From Marinibacterium anthonyi (GTDB taxonomy: Bacteria > Pseudomonadota > Alphaproteobacteria > Rhodobacterales > Rhodobacteraceae): a stretch of 64,000 nucleotides of DNA. The translations under genes and the position numbers were made by a program. Where the stretch lies: positions 5,287,501-5,351,500 of the forward strand of contig CP031585.1 in NCBI GenBank assembly GCA_003217735.2. The letters run 5' to 3'. Below, in pieces: positions 15,139 to 24,321 of the stretch. Each line of letters opens with the position of its first letter. Position 1 is the stretch's first letter. Under the pieces are notes generated by a model, which saw only the letters and a program-made list of their open reading frames with translations, was not told where the DNA came from and ran no database searches.

Positions 15139-17037
15139 TTATTCGGCCGCCGCGTCCGCCGGATCCGTCTGGATGAACCCGCCCGACTGCCGCGACCAGT
15201 ACTGCGCGTACAATCCGCCCATGGCCAGCAGTTCGGAATGACTGCCCGCCTCGGCGATCTGCCCCTGGTCCAACACCACGATCCGGTCCATTTCCGACAG
15301 CGTCGACAGCCGGTGCGCGATGGCCAGCACCGTCTTGCCCTCCATCACCCGGTGCAGGGCCTGCTGGATCGACGCCTCGACCTCGGAATCCAGCGCCGAT
15401 GTCGCCTCGTCCAGCACCAGGATCGGCGCATCCTTCACGATGGCGCGGGCCAGCGCGATACGCTGCCTTTGCCCGCCCGACAGTTTCACGCCGCGTTCGC
15501 CCAGATGCGCCTCGTACCCGGTCCGGCCACGATGATCCTTCAGGCCAAGGATGAAATCGTGCGCCTCGGCCTTCTTCGCCGCCGCGATCATCTCCTCGTC
15601 GGTCGCGTTCGGCCGCCCGTACAGGATGTTGTCGCGCGCCGATCGGTTGAACATCGCCGTTTCCTGCGTGACCATCGAAATCTGGCGCCGCAGGCTTTCC
15701 TGCGTGACGTGGCCGGTATCCTGCCCGTCGATCTCGATCCGGCCGCCTTCGGGCGCGTAAAGCCGCAGAAGCAGCGCCACCAGCGTGGATTTCCCCGCGC
15801 CCGAGGCCCCGACGATCCCCAGCTTCTCGCCCGGCGCGATCGCCAGGTTCAGCCCCTGAACGCCGCCGGAGTCCCGCCCATAGGTAAAGGTCACGTCCTT
15901 GAAATCGACTTCCGCATTTGTGATCACAAGATCGGTCGCATCCGGCGCATCCTCCAGCCGTTCGCGCGGCGTCAGGGTGCGGATGCCGTCCTCGATCTCG
16001 CCGATATTGGTAAAGATCCCCAGCGAGGCAAAGCTGACCCAGCCCGTCATCGTCGCCAGCCGGGTGGAAATCAGGCCGGCGGCGGCGATATCGCCGGTTG
16101 TCGCCATTCCACGGCTCCAAAGCCACAGCGACAGGATGATCAGGAAAGTCGGCAAAAGCCCGGCCAGCGTGAAGATCCACAGCCGAAAGGTCACCACGGT
16201 GGACGCCCAGGCGATCCCGGATTCACGATACCCCGACAGCGCGCCTTCGGTCGCGGTTTCTTCGGCATCGCCATGGGCGAACAGCTTGACGGTGCGGATA
16301 TTGGTAATCGTATCAACGATCTGCCCGGTCACCACCGCCCGGCGCGCCGCGCGCAGCTGCGACCGTTCGCGAATGCGCGGCAGGAAATGTTTCACCAGGT
16401 AGACGTAGGCCACGATCCACACCGCCACGGCCAGCCCCAGCCGCCAGTCGACAGCGCCCAGCATCACCGCCGCCGATATCGCCGCCGCCAGCGCATTGCC
16501 CAGGATATTGGTGCCTTCGGTCACGACCTCGGTCAGCGCCCGCCCGGTCTGCTGGCTTTTCTGGGCGATGCGCCCGGCGAAATCGTTGTCGAAATAGGTC
16601 AGGCTTTGGCCCAGCGTGTAGCGGTTCAGCCGGTTCAGCGTCAGCGCGTACAGGTTCGGCCCCAGGGTGACCGAGTTGAAGGCCGCGTTCGCCGCCATCG
16701 CAAGCGGCCAGATCACCAGGTAGAAGACCGCCAGCAATACGACGGCCCAGAAATGGCTGGCCAGGAAACCGGGGCCCACCGATTGCGCCTTGTCGATGAC
16801 CCAGCCGATCAGCCAGAAGCCGATCACGGTGGTCACACCCACCGAAATCGACGCTGCGATGGCCAGCCAGATCTGCGTGCCCGCACCTTCCAGCGCCCAC
16901 CGCATGAATGGCAGCAGTTTCTGCGGAGGATAGCCCTCTGCCTGGCGGAACGGCGCAATCGTGTCGGCAAGCCGTTGATAAATGCGGGGAATATCGGCGA
17001 CCTTGCGTTCTGCAAAGTCGCCCTCTGGCATTCTCAT
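15139..17037 (-). CDS. ABC exporter half-transporter 1 of 3
   Basis: 632 residues. N-terminal six-helix membrane domain (about 30-330) fused to an ATPase domain: Walker A GASGAGKST, signature LSGGQRQR, Walker B ILVLDEATSALDSE and the switch His in AIAHRLST. This is an ABCB/MsbA-like exporter half. A GGAG site lies 9 bases before ATG 17037 (a second ATG is two codons later). It is the last gene of a tandem triple and starts 25 bases after the stop of the second. Substrate unknown; drug, lipid or peptide export are typical. Confidence 0.93.
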   Translation of the reverse strand: MRMPEGDFAERKVADIPRIYQRLADTIAPFRQAEGYPPQKLLPFMRWALEGAGTQIWLAIAASISVGVTTVIGFWLIGWVIDKAQSVGPGFLASHFWAVVLLAVFYLVIWPLAMAANAAFNSVTLGPNLYALTLNRLNRYTLGQSLTYFDNDFAGRIAQKSQQTGRALTEVVTEGTNILGNALAAAISAAVMLGAVDWRLGLAVAVWIVAYVYLVKHFLPRIRERSQLRAARRAVVTGQIVDTITNIRTVKLFAHGDAEETATEGALSGYRESGIAWASTVVTFRLWIFTLAGLLPTFLIILSLWLWSRGMATTGDIAAAGLISTRLATMTGWVSFASLGIFTNIGEIEDGIRTLTPRERLEDAPDATDLVITNAEVDFKDVTFTYGRDSGGVQGLNLAIAPGEKLGIVGASGAGKSTLVALLLRLYAPEGGRIEIDGQDTGHVTQESLRRQISMVTQETAMFNRSARDNILYGRPNATDEEMIAAAKKAEAHDFILGLKDHRGRTGYEAHLGERGVKLSGGQRQRIALARAIVKDAPILVLDEATSALDSEVEASIQQALHRVMEGKTVLAIAHRLSTLSEMDRIVVLDQGQIAEAGSHSELLAMGGLYAQYWSRQSGGFIQTDPADAAAE

Positions 17038-17062
17038 TCGTGTTGCTCCGGTCGAAAGCGAC

Positions 17063-18934
17063 CTATTCGGCCGCCTCTGGGTTCAGGAAACCACCAGACT
17101 GTCGTGTCCAGAATCCGGAATATAGGCCGCGTTTGGCAAGAAGCTCGGAATGCGAGCCCTGTTCGGCGATGCGGCCCCGGTCAAGGACGATGATCCGGTC
17201 CATGTGGGCAATGGTAGACAGCCTGTGTGCAATGGCAATGACGGTCTTGCCCGACATCACGTTGTAAAGCGTGTCCTGGATCTGCGCCTCGACTTCGGAA
17301 TCCAGGGCCGAGGTCGCCTCGTCCAGCACCAGGATCGGGGCGTCCTTGAGGATGACCCGCGCCATGGCGATCCGCTGGCGTTGCCCGCCGGACAGTTTCA
17401 CGCCGCGTTCGCCCACGTGGGCATCATAGCCCGTGCGCCCGTTGCGATCCTGCAGGCCCAGGATGAAGTCATGCGCCGCCGCCTGTTTCGCGGCGTCGAT
17501 CATCTGGGCGACGGTCGCGTCGGGGCGACCGTACAGCAGGTTCTGCCGGATCGACCGGTGCAGCAGCGACGAATCCTGCGTCACCATGCCGATCTGCTGG
17601 CGCAGCGATGTCTGGCGCACGCCCGCGATATCCTGACCGTCGATCAGGATCCGCCCCTGTTCGGGATCGCGGAACCGCAGCAGCAGGTTCACAAGCGAGG
17701 ATTTCCCCGCCCCCGACCGGCCCACCAGGCCCACCCGTTCGCCCGCGTGGATTGTCAGATCCAGCGCGTCCAGACCGCCGTAGCCCTTGCCGTAATGCTG
17801 GGTGACCTTGTCGAACCGGATCTCGCCCTTGCTGACGTGCAGCGCGGGTGCGCCCGGCTTGTCGACCAGCGCATGGGGCACGGCGATGGACCGCAGACCT
17901 TCGCGGATGACGCCCATGTGTTCGAACAGCCGGATGGTGACCCACATGATCCACCCCGACATCCCGTTCAGCCGCATCACCAGGGCCGAGGCCGCCGCGA
18001 CCTCGCCGATGGTGATCTTCTGGATCGACCACAGGTACATGGCCAGCCCGATCACGCCGATGATCATCGCGCCGTTCAGCAGGTTCAGCAGGAAATGCAT
18101 TTCCGTCATCAGCCGCAGGAACCGCTGCAGCCGCAGCCGGTGGCGGCGCATGGCGGACACCACATAGCCTTCTTCCTGCGCCTCGTCGGCGAACAGCTTC
18201 ACCGTCTCGATATTGGTATAGGCGTCGACCACCCGGCCCGTGACCATGGACCGCGCATCCGATGTCTTTTCGGATGCAACGGCCACCCGCCGCGCCAGCT
18301 GGATGTTGTAATAGACATAGGCCCCCAGCCACAGCAGCAGCGGCAGCACCAGCCACAGGTCGAAGGCCGCCACCATGACAGCGGCGCTGATCACGTAGAC
18401 CCCGGCGAACCAGACGGCTTCGAACATCATGTAGGAACTGTCTTCGACCGCCGGGCCCTGCTGCATGACACGGTTGGTCAGCCGCCCGGCAAAGTCGTTC
18501 TGGAAGAACGTCATCGACTGGCCCAGCATGTGCTTATGGGACCGCCAGCGCACCAGGTCCTGGCTGTTGGACACCAGCGTCTGTTCCAGGAACAGGTGCG
18601 CCAACCCGATGATCATCGGCCGCAGAAACACGATCGCCAGCGAGGCGGCCATCAGCTCGACCCCGTGTTCGCGCCAGAACGCGGCGATGCCGCTGGCGTT
18701 CATCAGGTCGATCAGCCGGCCGGTGTAGAACAGCAGCGCCACCTCGACCACGGCCACGGCCAGGCTGGTGACGGCCATCACCGGCAGCCACTTGCCGAAC
18801 GGTTTCAGCACCGACAGCATGTAAGGCACCAGCTTGTTCGGCGGCGTGCCGTCTTCGAAGGGGACGAACGGATCGATGAGGTTTTCAAAGGTCTTCAGGA
18901 CCCGCCCGACGGGTTTGGATATACGCGCGTTCAT
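17063..18934 (-). CDS. ABC exporter half-transporter 2 of 3
   Basis: 623 residues. Same architecture as its neighbours: membrane domain with a long N-terminal segment (FENLIDPFVPFEDGTPPNKLVPYML), then ATPase domain with GRSGAGKSS, LSGGQRQR, VLDEATSALDSE and AIAHRLST. ATG 18934 overlaps the stop of gene 3 by 4 bases (ATGA), which argues for heteromeric assembly with tight co-translation; the longer frame to 18994 was rejected for this reason. All three copies share the N-terminal pattern FFE/FEN-L-DP-V-(F/Y)E, so they arose by duplication. Confidence 0.93.
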   Translation of the reverse strand: MNARISKPVGRVLKTFENLIDPFVPFEDGTPPNKLVPYMLSVLKPFGKWLPVMAVTSLAVAVVEVALLFYTGRLIDLMNASGIAAFWREHGVELMAASLAIVFLRPMIIGLAHLFLEQTLVSNSQDLVRWRSHKHMLGQSMTFFQNDFAGRLTNRVMQQGPAVEDSSYMMFEAVWFAGVYVISAAVMVAAFDLWLVLPLLLWLGAYVYYNIQLARRVAVASEKTSDARSMVTGRVVDAYTNIETVKLFADEAQEEGYVVSAMRRHRLRLQRFLRLMTEMHFLLNLLNGAMIIGVIGLAMYLWSIQKITIGEVAAASALVMRLNGMSGWIMWVTIRLFEHMGVIREGLRSIAVPHALVDKPGAPALHVSKGEIRFDKVTQHYGKGYGGLDALDLTIHAGERVGLVGRSGAGKSSLVNLLLRFRDPEQGRILIDGQDIAGVRQTSLRQQIGMVTQDSSLLHRSIRQNLLYGRPDATVAQMIDAAKQAAAHDFILGLQDRNGRTGYDAHVGERGVKLSGGQRQRIAMARVILKDAPILVLDEATSALDSEVEAQIQDTLYNVMSGKTVIAIAHRLSTIAHMDRIIVLDRGRIAEQGSHSELLAKRGLYSGFWTRQSGGFLNPEAAE

Positions 18935-20784
18935 TCCGCCGCTCCTTTCACGTCTGTATCCATTCCGATAAAGCCCCCCGACTGACGCGCCCACAGATCG
19001 GCATAAAGCCCGCCCTGCGCCATCAGCTGTTCGTGCGTGCCGTCCTCGACGATGCGGCCCTTGTCCATGACAAGGATCCGGTCCATGCGCGCGATGGTCG
19101 ACAGACGGTGGGCAATGGCGATGACCGTCTTGCCCTCCATCATTCCGTAAAGCGTGTGCTGGATCGCCGCCTCGACCTCGGAATCCAGCGCCGATGTCGC
19201 CTCGTCCAGGATCAGGATCGGCGCGTCCTTCAGGATCACCCGTGCAAGCGATATCCGCTGACGCTGCCCGCCGGACAGTTTCACGCCCCGTTCGCCGACC
19301 AGAACGTCATAGCCGGCGCGGCCCTCGCCATCGGCAAGTCCGGTAATGAAATCATGTGCTTCGGCCTGTTTCGCGGCGGCGATCATCTCGGCGTCGGTCG
19401 CGCCGGGCCGCCCGTACAGGATGTTGTCGCGCACCGACCGGTGCAGCAGCGCGGTGTCCTGTTGAACCATGCCGACCTGCTGGCGCAGGCTGTCCTGCGT
19501 GACGGCGCGGATATCCTGCCCGTCGATTTCGATCGCGCCCTTTTCGGTTTCGTAGAACCGCAGCAGCAGCTTCACCAGCGTCGACTTGCCCGCCCCGGAC
19601 CGTCCGATCAGGCCGATCTTCTGGCCCGGTTCGATCGACAGGTCGACGCAATCCACGCCGCCGACGCCCCGCCCGTAATGATGGCTGACGCCCTTCATCT
19701 GGATCCGGCCCTTGCAGAAGGTCAACGTCCTGGCATCCGGCCCGTCGATCAGGTCGATGGGCTGGGCGATGGTCTGCATGCCCTCGATCACGATGCCGAT
19801 CTGGCGGAACAGCGTGGTCAGCGACCACATGATCCAGCCGGTCATTGCGTTCAGCCGCAGCGTCAGCGCTGTCGCCGCGGCAACCACCCCGACCGAGGCC
19901 GCGCCCTGCATCCACAGCGCAACCGCCCAACCGACGACGCCGACAATCAGGAACCCGTTCAGCGACACCAGGCCCAGGTCCATCTTGGTAAAGACCCGCA
20001 ATTCGCCATAACCCGCCTGCCGAGTCTTCTCGATCGCCTCGCGCGCATAGTCGAGTTCGTGATCGGTATGGGCGAACATCTTGACCGAATGGATGTTGGT
20101 GTAACTGTCGACCAGCCGCCCCGTAAGGTCCGACCGGGCCTCGGAAAATGCTTCGGAGGCGGGGCCGACGTTGCGGATGGTCCAGCGCAGAAGCACCAGG
20201 TAGCTGGCGAACCACAGCACCATCGGGATCAGCAGCCGCACATCGGTCGTCATCAGCATGATCGCGGCGCCGACCAGGTAGGCGGCGGCGAACGTGATGG
20301 CGTCGAAGGTCTGGAACACCGCTTCGCTGGCGGCCATCGGTGCCTGCGCCAGCCGGTTGGCGATGCGCCCGGCAAAGTCGTTTTCGAACCAGCCGACCGA
20401 TTGCCGCAACACGTGCCGATGCGCCCGCCAGCGGATCAGCGTGGTCAGGTTCGGCAGCACCGTGTTGTTCAGCAGCAGCACGTTCAGGATATGCAGCACC
20501 GGCCGCAGGAACAGCAGCAGCAGCGCGGCCACGATGAATTCGAATCCGTGCCTGGCCCAGACATCCGCCGGAGAGCCATCCAGCAGGTCGACGATCCGGC
20601 CCATGTAGGCGATCAGGATGATCTCGAACGCCGCAAGGATGATCGAAAGGGCGATGATCACGCCGTAAACCCGCAGGAAGGGTTTCGAATAAGACGCCAT
20701 GAACGCCCAGAACCGCTGGGGCGGCCGGTTGGTTTCCTCGTAGTCGACGTAGGGATCGACCAGGGTCTCAAAAAAACGGAACAT
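18931..20784 (-). CDS. ABC exporter half-transporter 3 of 3 (promoter-proximal)
   Basis: 617 residues. First gene of the triple: MFRFFETLVDPYVDYEETNRP, then the membrane domain and an ATPase domain with GRSGAGKST, LSGGQRQR, ILDEATSALDSE and AIAHRLST. The ribosome site before ATG 20784 is weak (AGG about 12 bases upstream), while a much better site about 160 bases upstream precedes a tiny open frame followed by overlapping hairpins. Expression could therefore be controlled by attenuation. Three halves in one operon allow more than one heterodimer. Confidence 0.93.
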   Translation of the reverse strand: MFRFFETLVDPYVDYEETNRPPQRFWAFMASYSKPFLRVYGVIIALSIILAAFEIILIAYMGRIVDLLDGSPADVWARHGFEFIVAALLLLFLRPVLHILNVLLLNNTVLPNLTTLIRWRAHRHVLRQSVGWFENDFAGRIANRLAQAPMAASEAVFQTFDAITFAAAYLVGAAIMLMTTDVRLLIPMVLWFASYLVLLRWTIRNVGPASEAFSEARSDLTGRLVDSYTNIHSVKMFAHTDHELDYAREAIEKTRQAGYGELRVFTKMDLGLVSLNGFLIVGVVGWAVALWMQGAASVGVVAAATALTLRLNAMTGWIMWSLTTLFRQIGIVIEGMQTIAQPIDLIDGPDARTLTFCKGRIQMKGVSHHYGRGVGGVDCVDLSIEPGQKIGLIGRSGAGKSTLVKLLLRFYETEKGAIEIDGQDIRAVTQDSLRQQVGMVQQDTALLHRSVRDNILYGRPGATDAEMIAAAKQAEAHDFITGLADGEGRAGYDVLVGERGVKLSGGQRQRISLARVILKDAPILILDEATSALDSEVEAAIQHTLYGMMEGKTVIAIAHRLSTIARMDRILVMDKGRIVEDGTHEQLMAQGGLYADLWARQSGGFIGMDTDVKGAAE

Positions 20785-20863
20785 TGAAGTCGTACCTGTC
20801 GGGGCTCAATGCAGGGCTCAGAGCCAAATGAGCGAAATTTTCAGGGGGGCATAGATGCGCAGC

Positions 20864-20898
20864 CGTGCACGTGGCACGACCGTCACGAAGATCGGTCG
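20864..20898 (-). promoter_or_regulatory. Mutually exclusive hairpins in the leader of the ABC operon
   Basis: Two inverted repeats share bases: CGACCG/CGGTCG (20877-20882 with 20893-20898) and CGTGC/GCACG (20864-20868 with 20874-20878). Because 20877-20878 belong to both, only one can form at a time. They start 4 bases beyond the stop of the tiny frame at 20902-20940 and precede the first ABC gene. This is the arrangement expected of a translation-dependent attenuator; no T-run follows, so control of translation or Rho access is more likely than intrinsic termination. Confidence 0.4.
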
Positions 20899-20901
20899 GC
20901 C

Positions 20902-20940
20902 TCAGCCGTTGTAGAACCAGATCCCGTGATACATGCGCAT
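20902..20940 (-). CDS. Possible 10-12 residue leader peptide upstream of the ABC operon
   Basis: Reads MRMYHGIWFYNG then TGA. A perfect GGAGG lies ideally for the second ATG (20934), which gives MYHGIWFYNG; the first ATG is too close. Four of ten residues are aromatic (Tyr, Trp, Phe, Tyr). The frame is followed by overlapping hairpins and then by the weakly initiated first ABC gene. This resembles ribosome-stalling or attenuation leaders of drug-resistance operons, but no homologue is known to me and such a short frame can arise by chance. Confidence 0.4.
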   Translation of the reverse strand: MRMYHGIWFYNG

Positions 20941-20986
20941 TCCTCCGACTTGGGTACGGTTCCGTTACATGATCAAATCATATTTG

Positions 20987-22159
20987 TCACCCCTCTTGGG
21001 CGCGGGAAATGTCCAAAAGCGCGGCGCGTGTCATGGTAAAGCCGGACGAGATCCAGATTTTTTCCAGTTTTCTCAGCATATTGCCCAGATCGGCACCTGT
21101 ATGGTCAGGCATCAGATCCTGCGCCGAGACCGGGAATACGGCATGTCCTCCGACATCCGCCTGGTGCAGGTCGTCGTCGCTCAGCGGGTGTTCCAACAGC
21201 GCCGCGCGCAGCACGATCGCGTCCCGCGCGCAGTCCCTGCCCAACCGATAGCCCAATGCGGCCGCGCTCTCGCCGCCCACCGCGCCGTCGCGGATCAGGG
21301 TCACCCGATCCCTGCGCGCCCGGCTCAGCCGCAGTGAAAGGGCCAGGTCGCCATCGCCCAACGCCGCCAGCCGCCGCATCGGGTCGGGGGTAAATCCGAA
21401 CATCTCTTCCAGGTGCACAAGCGGGCCAAGCGCCCGGTCGTCCGCGCCCGGCAACAGCCGCATCAGCGCGCCGGTCGACCGCATCGCCGCCACCGCAGCC
21501 ACCGGATCAGCCGCCGACAACAGCTTGACCGTCTCGGCCCCGACCCGTTCGCGTGACAGGGTTTCCAGCCCGTCCAGATGGGTGGCGATGGCCGATAGCG
21601 CATCGGGGTCCATGCCGTTCATCGGATCGCCGTACCAGGCGTGAAAGCGGAAAAAGCGCAGCGACCGCAGGTAATCCTCGCGGATCCGGTTCGCGGCGTT
21701 GCCGATGAACCGCACGTGCCGCGCCTGCAGGTCCGGCAGCCCGCCCAACGGGTCGATCAGCGTACCGTCGATGCGGGCGTAAAGCGCGTTCATGGTGAAA
21801 TCGCGGCGCCTGGCGTCTTCGTCCACCGTATCGGCAAAGGCGATCACCGCGCGCCGGCCATCGGTTTCCACATCCCGGCGAAAGGTCGTGATTTCATAGG
21901 GTTCGTGGTCGGCCACCACGGTGATCGTGCCATGGTCGATCCCCGTCGGCACGGCCTTCAACCCCGCCGCCCCGGCCAGTTCGATCACCCGTTCCGGCCG
22001 CGCATCGGTCGAGATATCCATGTCCGACACCGGCGCGCCCAGCAGGGTGTTGCGCACGCAGCCCCCGACGAAAAGCGCCTGGTGGCCCGCGTCTTCCAGC
22101 ATCGCGCAGACCCGGCGGCTTTGCGACCGGTCAAGCCACGTGCCGGACACCCGGGTCAC
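20987..22159 (-). CDS. cca: CCA tRNA nucleotidyltransferase
   Basis: 390 residues. Adds or repairs the 3'-CCA end of tRNA. FVGGCVRNTLLG at about 30-41 and the metal-binding DMD at 46-48 form the nucleotidyltransferase core, followed by RRDFTMNALYARIDG, DPLGGLPDLQARHVRFIG and RIREDYLRSLRFFRF, all class II landmarks. The start is taken as the GTG at 22159 that overlaps the stop of the Nudix gene (GTGA); the longer frame to 22264 would run through that gene. It is third in the hslO-nudL-cca operon. Confidence 0.94.
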   Translation of the reverse strand: MTRVSGTWLDRSQSRRVCAMLEDAGHQALFVGGCVRNTLLGAPVSDMDISTDARPERVIELAGAAGLKAVPTGIDHGTITVVADHEPYEITTFRRDVETDGRRAVIAFADTVDEDARRRDFTMNALYARIDGTLIDPLGGLPDLQARHVRFIGNAANRIREDYLRSLRFFRFHAWYGDPMNGMDPDALSAIATHLDGLETLSRERVGAETVKLLSAADPVAAVAAMRSTGALMRLLPGADDRALGPLVHLEEMFGFTPDPMRRLAALGDGDLALSLRLSRARRDRVTLIRDGAVGGESAAALGYRLGRDCARDAIVLRAALLEHPLSDDDLHQADVGGHAVFPVSAQDLMPDHTGADLGNMLRKLEKIWISSGFTMTRAALLDISRAQEG

Positions 22160-22752
22160 GGCTGCATCCGCTCGGCAAAGGCGCGCAACATGCGCGCGGT
22201 GGCGCCCCAGATGTAATAGGGGCCATAGGGCACGGTAAAATACCGCCGCTCGCTTCCCCGCCAACGCCTTGACTGGATTGAATAATTCTCGCGCTTAAGC
22301 AGATGGTCCAACGGCACGGCGAACGCCTCTTCCACTTCGCCCGGCTCTGGCCGGATATCGAAGGGACGATCGATGATCGCCACCACCGGCGTCACCAGGA
22401 ACGACGTCACCGTCTCATGCGGCGGCATCGTGCCCAGCACCCTGGCGTGACCACGCGGCAGCGCGACCTCCTCGTCGGCCTCGCGCAGGGCCGCATCGAC
22501 CACGTCGGCGTCGCCCTCATCCTGCTTGCCGCCCGGGAAGGCGATCTGTCCCGGATGATGCTTCAGCCGAGACGACCGCTTGGTCAGCAGCACCATCGGC
22601 ACGTCCCCGGTCACGTCGATCCCCAAAAGCACCCCCGCCGGCCGCAACCTGCGGCCGGGCGGCAGCTGAACCTCCGGGTTCAGGTCGAAATCCGAGGACG
22701 TCCCCCCGTCACGCCGCAGCGCCCGGGCGATCCGATCCTCGAACCCGCTCAC
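22156..22752 (-). CDS. Nudix hydrolase, CoA pyrophosphatase type
   Basis: 198 residues. The Nudix box is GGKQDEGDADVVDAALREADEEV, preceded by the SSRLKHHPGQIAFPGG segment that marks the CoA-diphosphatase (NudL/PCD1) subgroup. It probably cleaves CoA or related dinucleotides. The start overlaps the hslO stop by 4 bases and its own stop overlaps the cca start, so hslO, this gene and cca are translated as a unit. Confidence 0.92.
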   Translation of the reverse strand: MSGFEDRIARALRRDGGTSSDFDLNPEVQLPPGRRLRPAGVLLGIDVTGDVPMVLLTKRSSRLKHHPGQIAFPGGKQDEGDADVVDAALREADEEVALPRGHARVLGTMPPHETVTSFLVTPVVAIIDRPFDIRPEPGEVEEAFAVPLDHLLKRENYSIQSRRWRGSERRYFTVPYGPYYIWGATARMLRAFAERMQP

Positions 22753-23732
22753 TCGTCGTCCTTCCCGGCTTCAAAGCCCAGGGTGGCCGGATCAAGGTCG
22801 TAATGCGCGCCGCAGAACTGGCAATCGGCGGTCACGCGGCCGTCGTCGGTGGTCATCTTGCTGATGTCCTTGGCCGAATAGATCGACAGCGACTGTCGCA
22901 CCCGGTCTTCCGAACAGGTGCAGCCGAACCGGACCGCCTGCGCGTCATAGACCCGGGGCTGTTCCTCGTGGAACAGGCGGACCAGCAGGTCGGTGGTGGT
23001 GACCCGGGGACCGATCAATTCCATGTCCTCGACGGTGTCGAGCAGGATGTTGACCCGGTTCCAGTTCTCCTCCTGCTCGCCGTCGATCAGGTCGGCGGCC
23101 CGCAGGATCCCGCCTTCGCCCTGGGCGCTGGCCACGAAGGGCGACGCCTTGGGCATGTGCTGCAGCATGATGCCGCCGGCCCGCCAATGTTCGTCGCCAC
23201 CCGCTTCGGTCAACCGCCCGAAGCTGAGCGCAAAGCGCGTGGGCAGCTGTTCGGACTGGGCGAAATAGGCCTGCGCGCAATCGGCCAGCGACTTGCCGTC
23301 CAGCGGCGTGATCCCCTGGTAGGGCGCGGTGCCCTTGCCCTGGTCCAGCAGGATGGCGAAATACCCTTCGCCCACCTGGTCAAAGGGCCGCCCGTCGGTC
23401 AGCCGGTCGCGGTCAAAGCTGGCATAGGCGCGGATGCGGGCCGGCTTGCCTTCTTCGGAGGGCGCGAAATAGTCTGTGGCGATCATCCGCACCGGGCCCT
23501 TGGACTGCACTTGCAGCGACAGTTTCCAGCGCAAATCGACCGTCTGCCCGATCAGCGCGGTCAGCAGGGCCATTTCGGCGACCAGCGCCTCCACCACGGG
23601 AGGATAGTCGTGTTGTTTCAGGATACCGCCCAGCACACCGTCAAGCCGCGCAACGCGGCCGCGCATGTCGGAGGCATCAAGTTGAAAGGGCAGGACCGTG
23701 TCGTCCCACGCGAGTTTGGATCCGATGGTCAT
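22749..23732 (-). CDS. hslO: Redox-regulated chaperone Hsp33
   Basis: 327 residues. Hsp33 becomes active when its zinc-bound cysteines are oxidised. The C-terminal zinc site is present as C271-x-C273 (GCTCSEDRV) and C304-x2-C307 (CQFCGAHY). The N-terminal substrate domain is intact (VLPFQLDASDMRGRVARLDG). The open frame runs to 24197, but ATG 23732 gives MTIGSKLAWDD and a family-length protein and avoids overlap with the divergent Nudix gene. First gene of hslO-nudL-cca. Confidence 0.95.
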   Translation of the reverse strand: MTIGSKLAWDDTVLPFQLDASDMRGRVARLDGVLGGILKQHDYPPVVEALVAEMALLTALIGQTVDLRWKLSLQVQSKGPVRMIATDYFAPSEEGKPARIRAYASFDRDRLTDGRPFDQVGEGYFAILLDQGKGTAPYQGITPLDGKSLADCAQAYFAQSEQLPTRFALSFGRLTEAGGDEHWRAGGIMLQHMPKASPFVASAQGEGGILRAADLIDGEQEENWNRVNILLDTVEDMELIGPRVTTTDLLVRLFHEEQPRVYDAQAVRFGCTCSEDRVRQSLSIYSAKDISKMTTDDGRVTADCQFCGAHYDLDPATLGFEAGKDDE

Positions 23733-23807
23733 GGGGTTTCCTTGGTTGCCGGAGATTGGCATACCGCGCCTATATAAGCGGAACAAGCTGGGTTGAAAGA
23801 GGCAGAC

Positions 23808-24260
23808 ATGATCCGACGCTTCGGAGAACCGCCCCTGCCGGGGCAGACATACACCCGCCGGATCGGCGCCTACGCCTTGCTGGAACGGAACGGATCGCTG
23901 CTGCTGACGCTGCAGGCGGACCCGGGACCCGAGCTGCAATTGCCCGGCGGCGGGGTCGATCCCGGAGAATCCCCGGTCGCCGCGCTGCACCGCGAAGTGC
24001 ACGAGGAAACCGGCTGGTCGATCGTGGCGCCGCGCCGCGTGGGGGCCTTTCGGCGGTTCACCTACATGCCGGAATACGACCTGTTCGCCGAAAAGATCTG
24101 CCTCATCTACCTGGCCCGCCCGGCCATCTGCCATGGCGACCCCATCGAAACCGGCCACACCGCCGTCTGGCTTCCGCCCGACGAAGCCGCCTTTCATTTG
24201 GGCAATTCCGGCGACCGCTACTTCGCCGCTGCCCTGGCCCGGGGTATCGGCACTCTCTGA
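23808..24260 (+). CDS. Nudix hydrolase
   Basis: 150 residues. The Nudix box is LPGGGVDPGESPVAALHREVHEETGW; substrate unknown. A TTG upstream (23793) is in frame, but ATG 23808 follows AAAGAGG at good distance and is more likely. Starts 75 bases from divergent hslO, with its stop 61 bases from the convergent phosphatase gene. Confidence 0.88.
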   Translation: MIRRFGEPPLPGQTYTRRIGAYALLERNGSLLLTLQADPGPELQLPGGGVDPGESPVAALHREVHEETGWSIVAPRRVGAFRRFTYMPEYDLFAEKICLIYLARPAICHGDPIETGHTAVWLPPDEAAFHLGNSGDRYFAAALARGIGTL

Positions 24261-24321
24261 CTCGGCGGGTCAGGACGGGGTCGATCACGGAGCGGTCGCC
24301 CTGCCTGTTCCTACCCGCTTC

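Noticed and set aside
20902-20940. Trp-operon leader peptide
   Set aside because: Only one Trp codon is present and the downstream genes are ABC exporters, not trp genes; kept only as an unspecified leader candidate.
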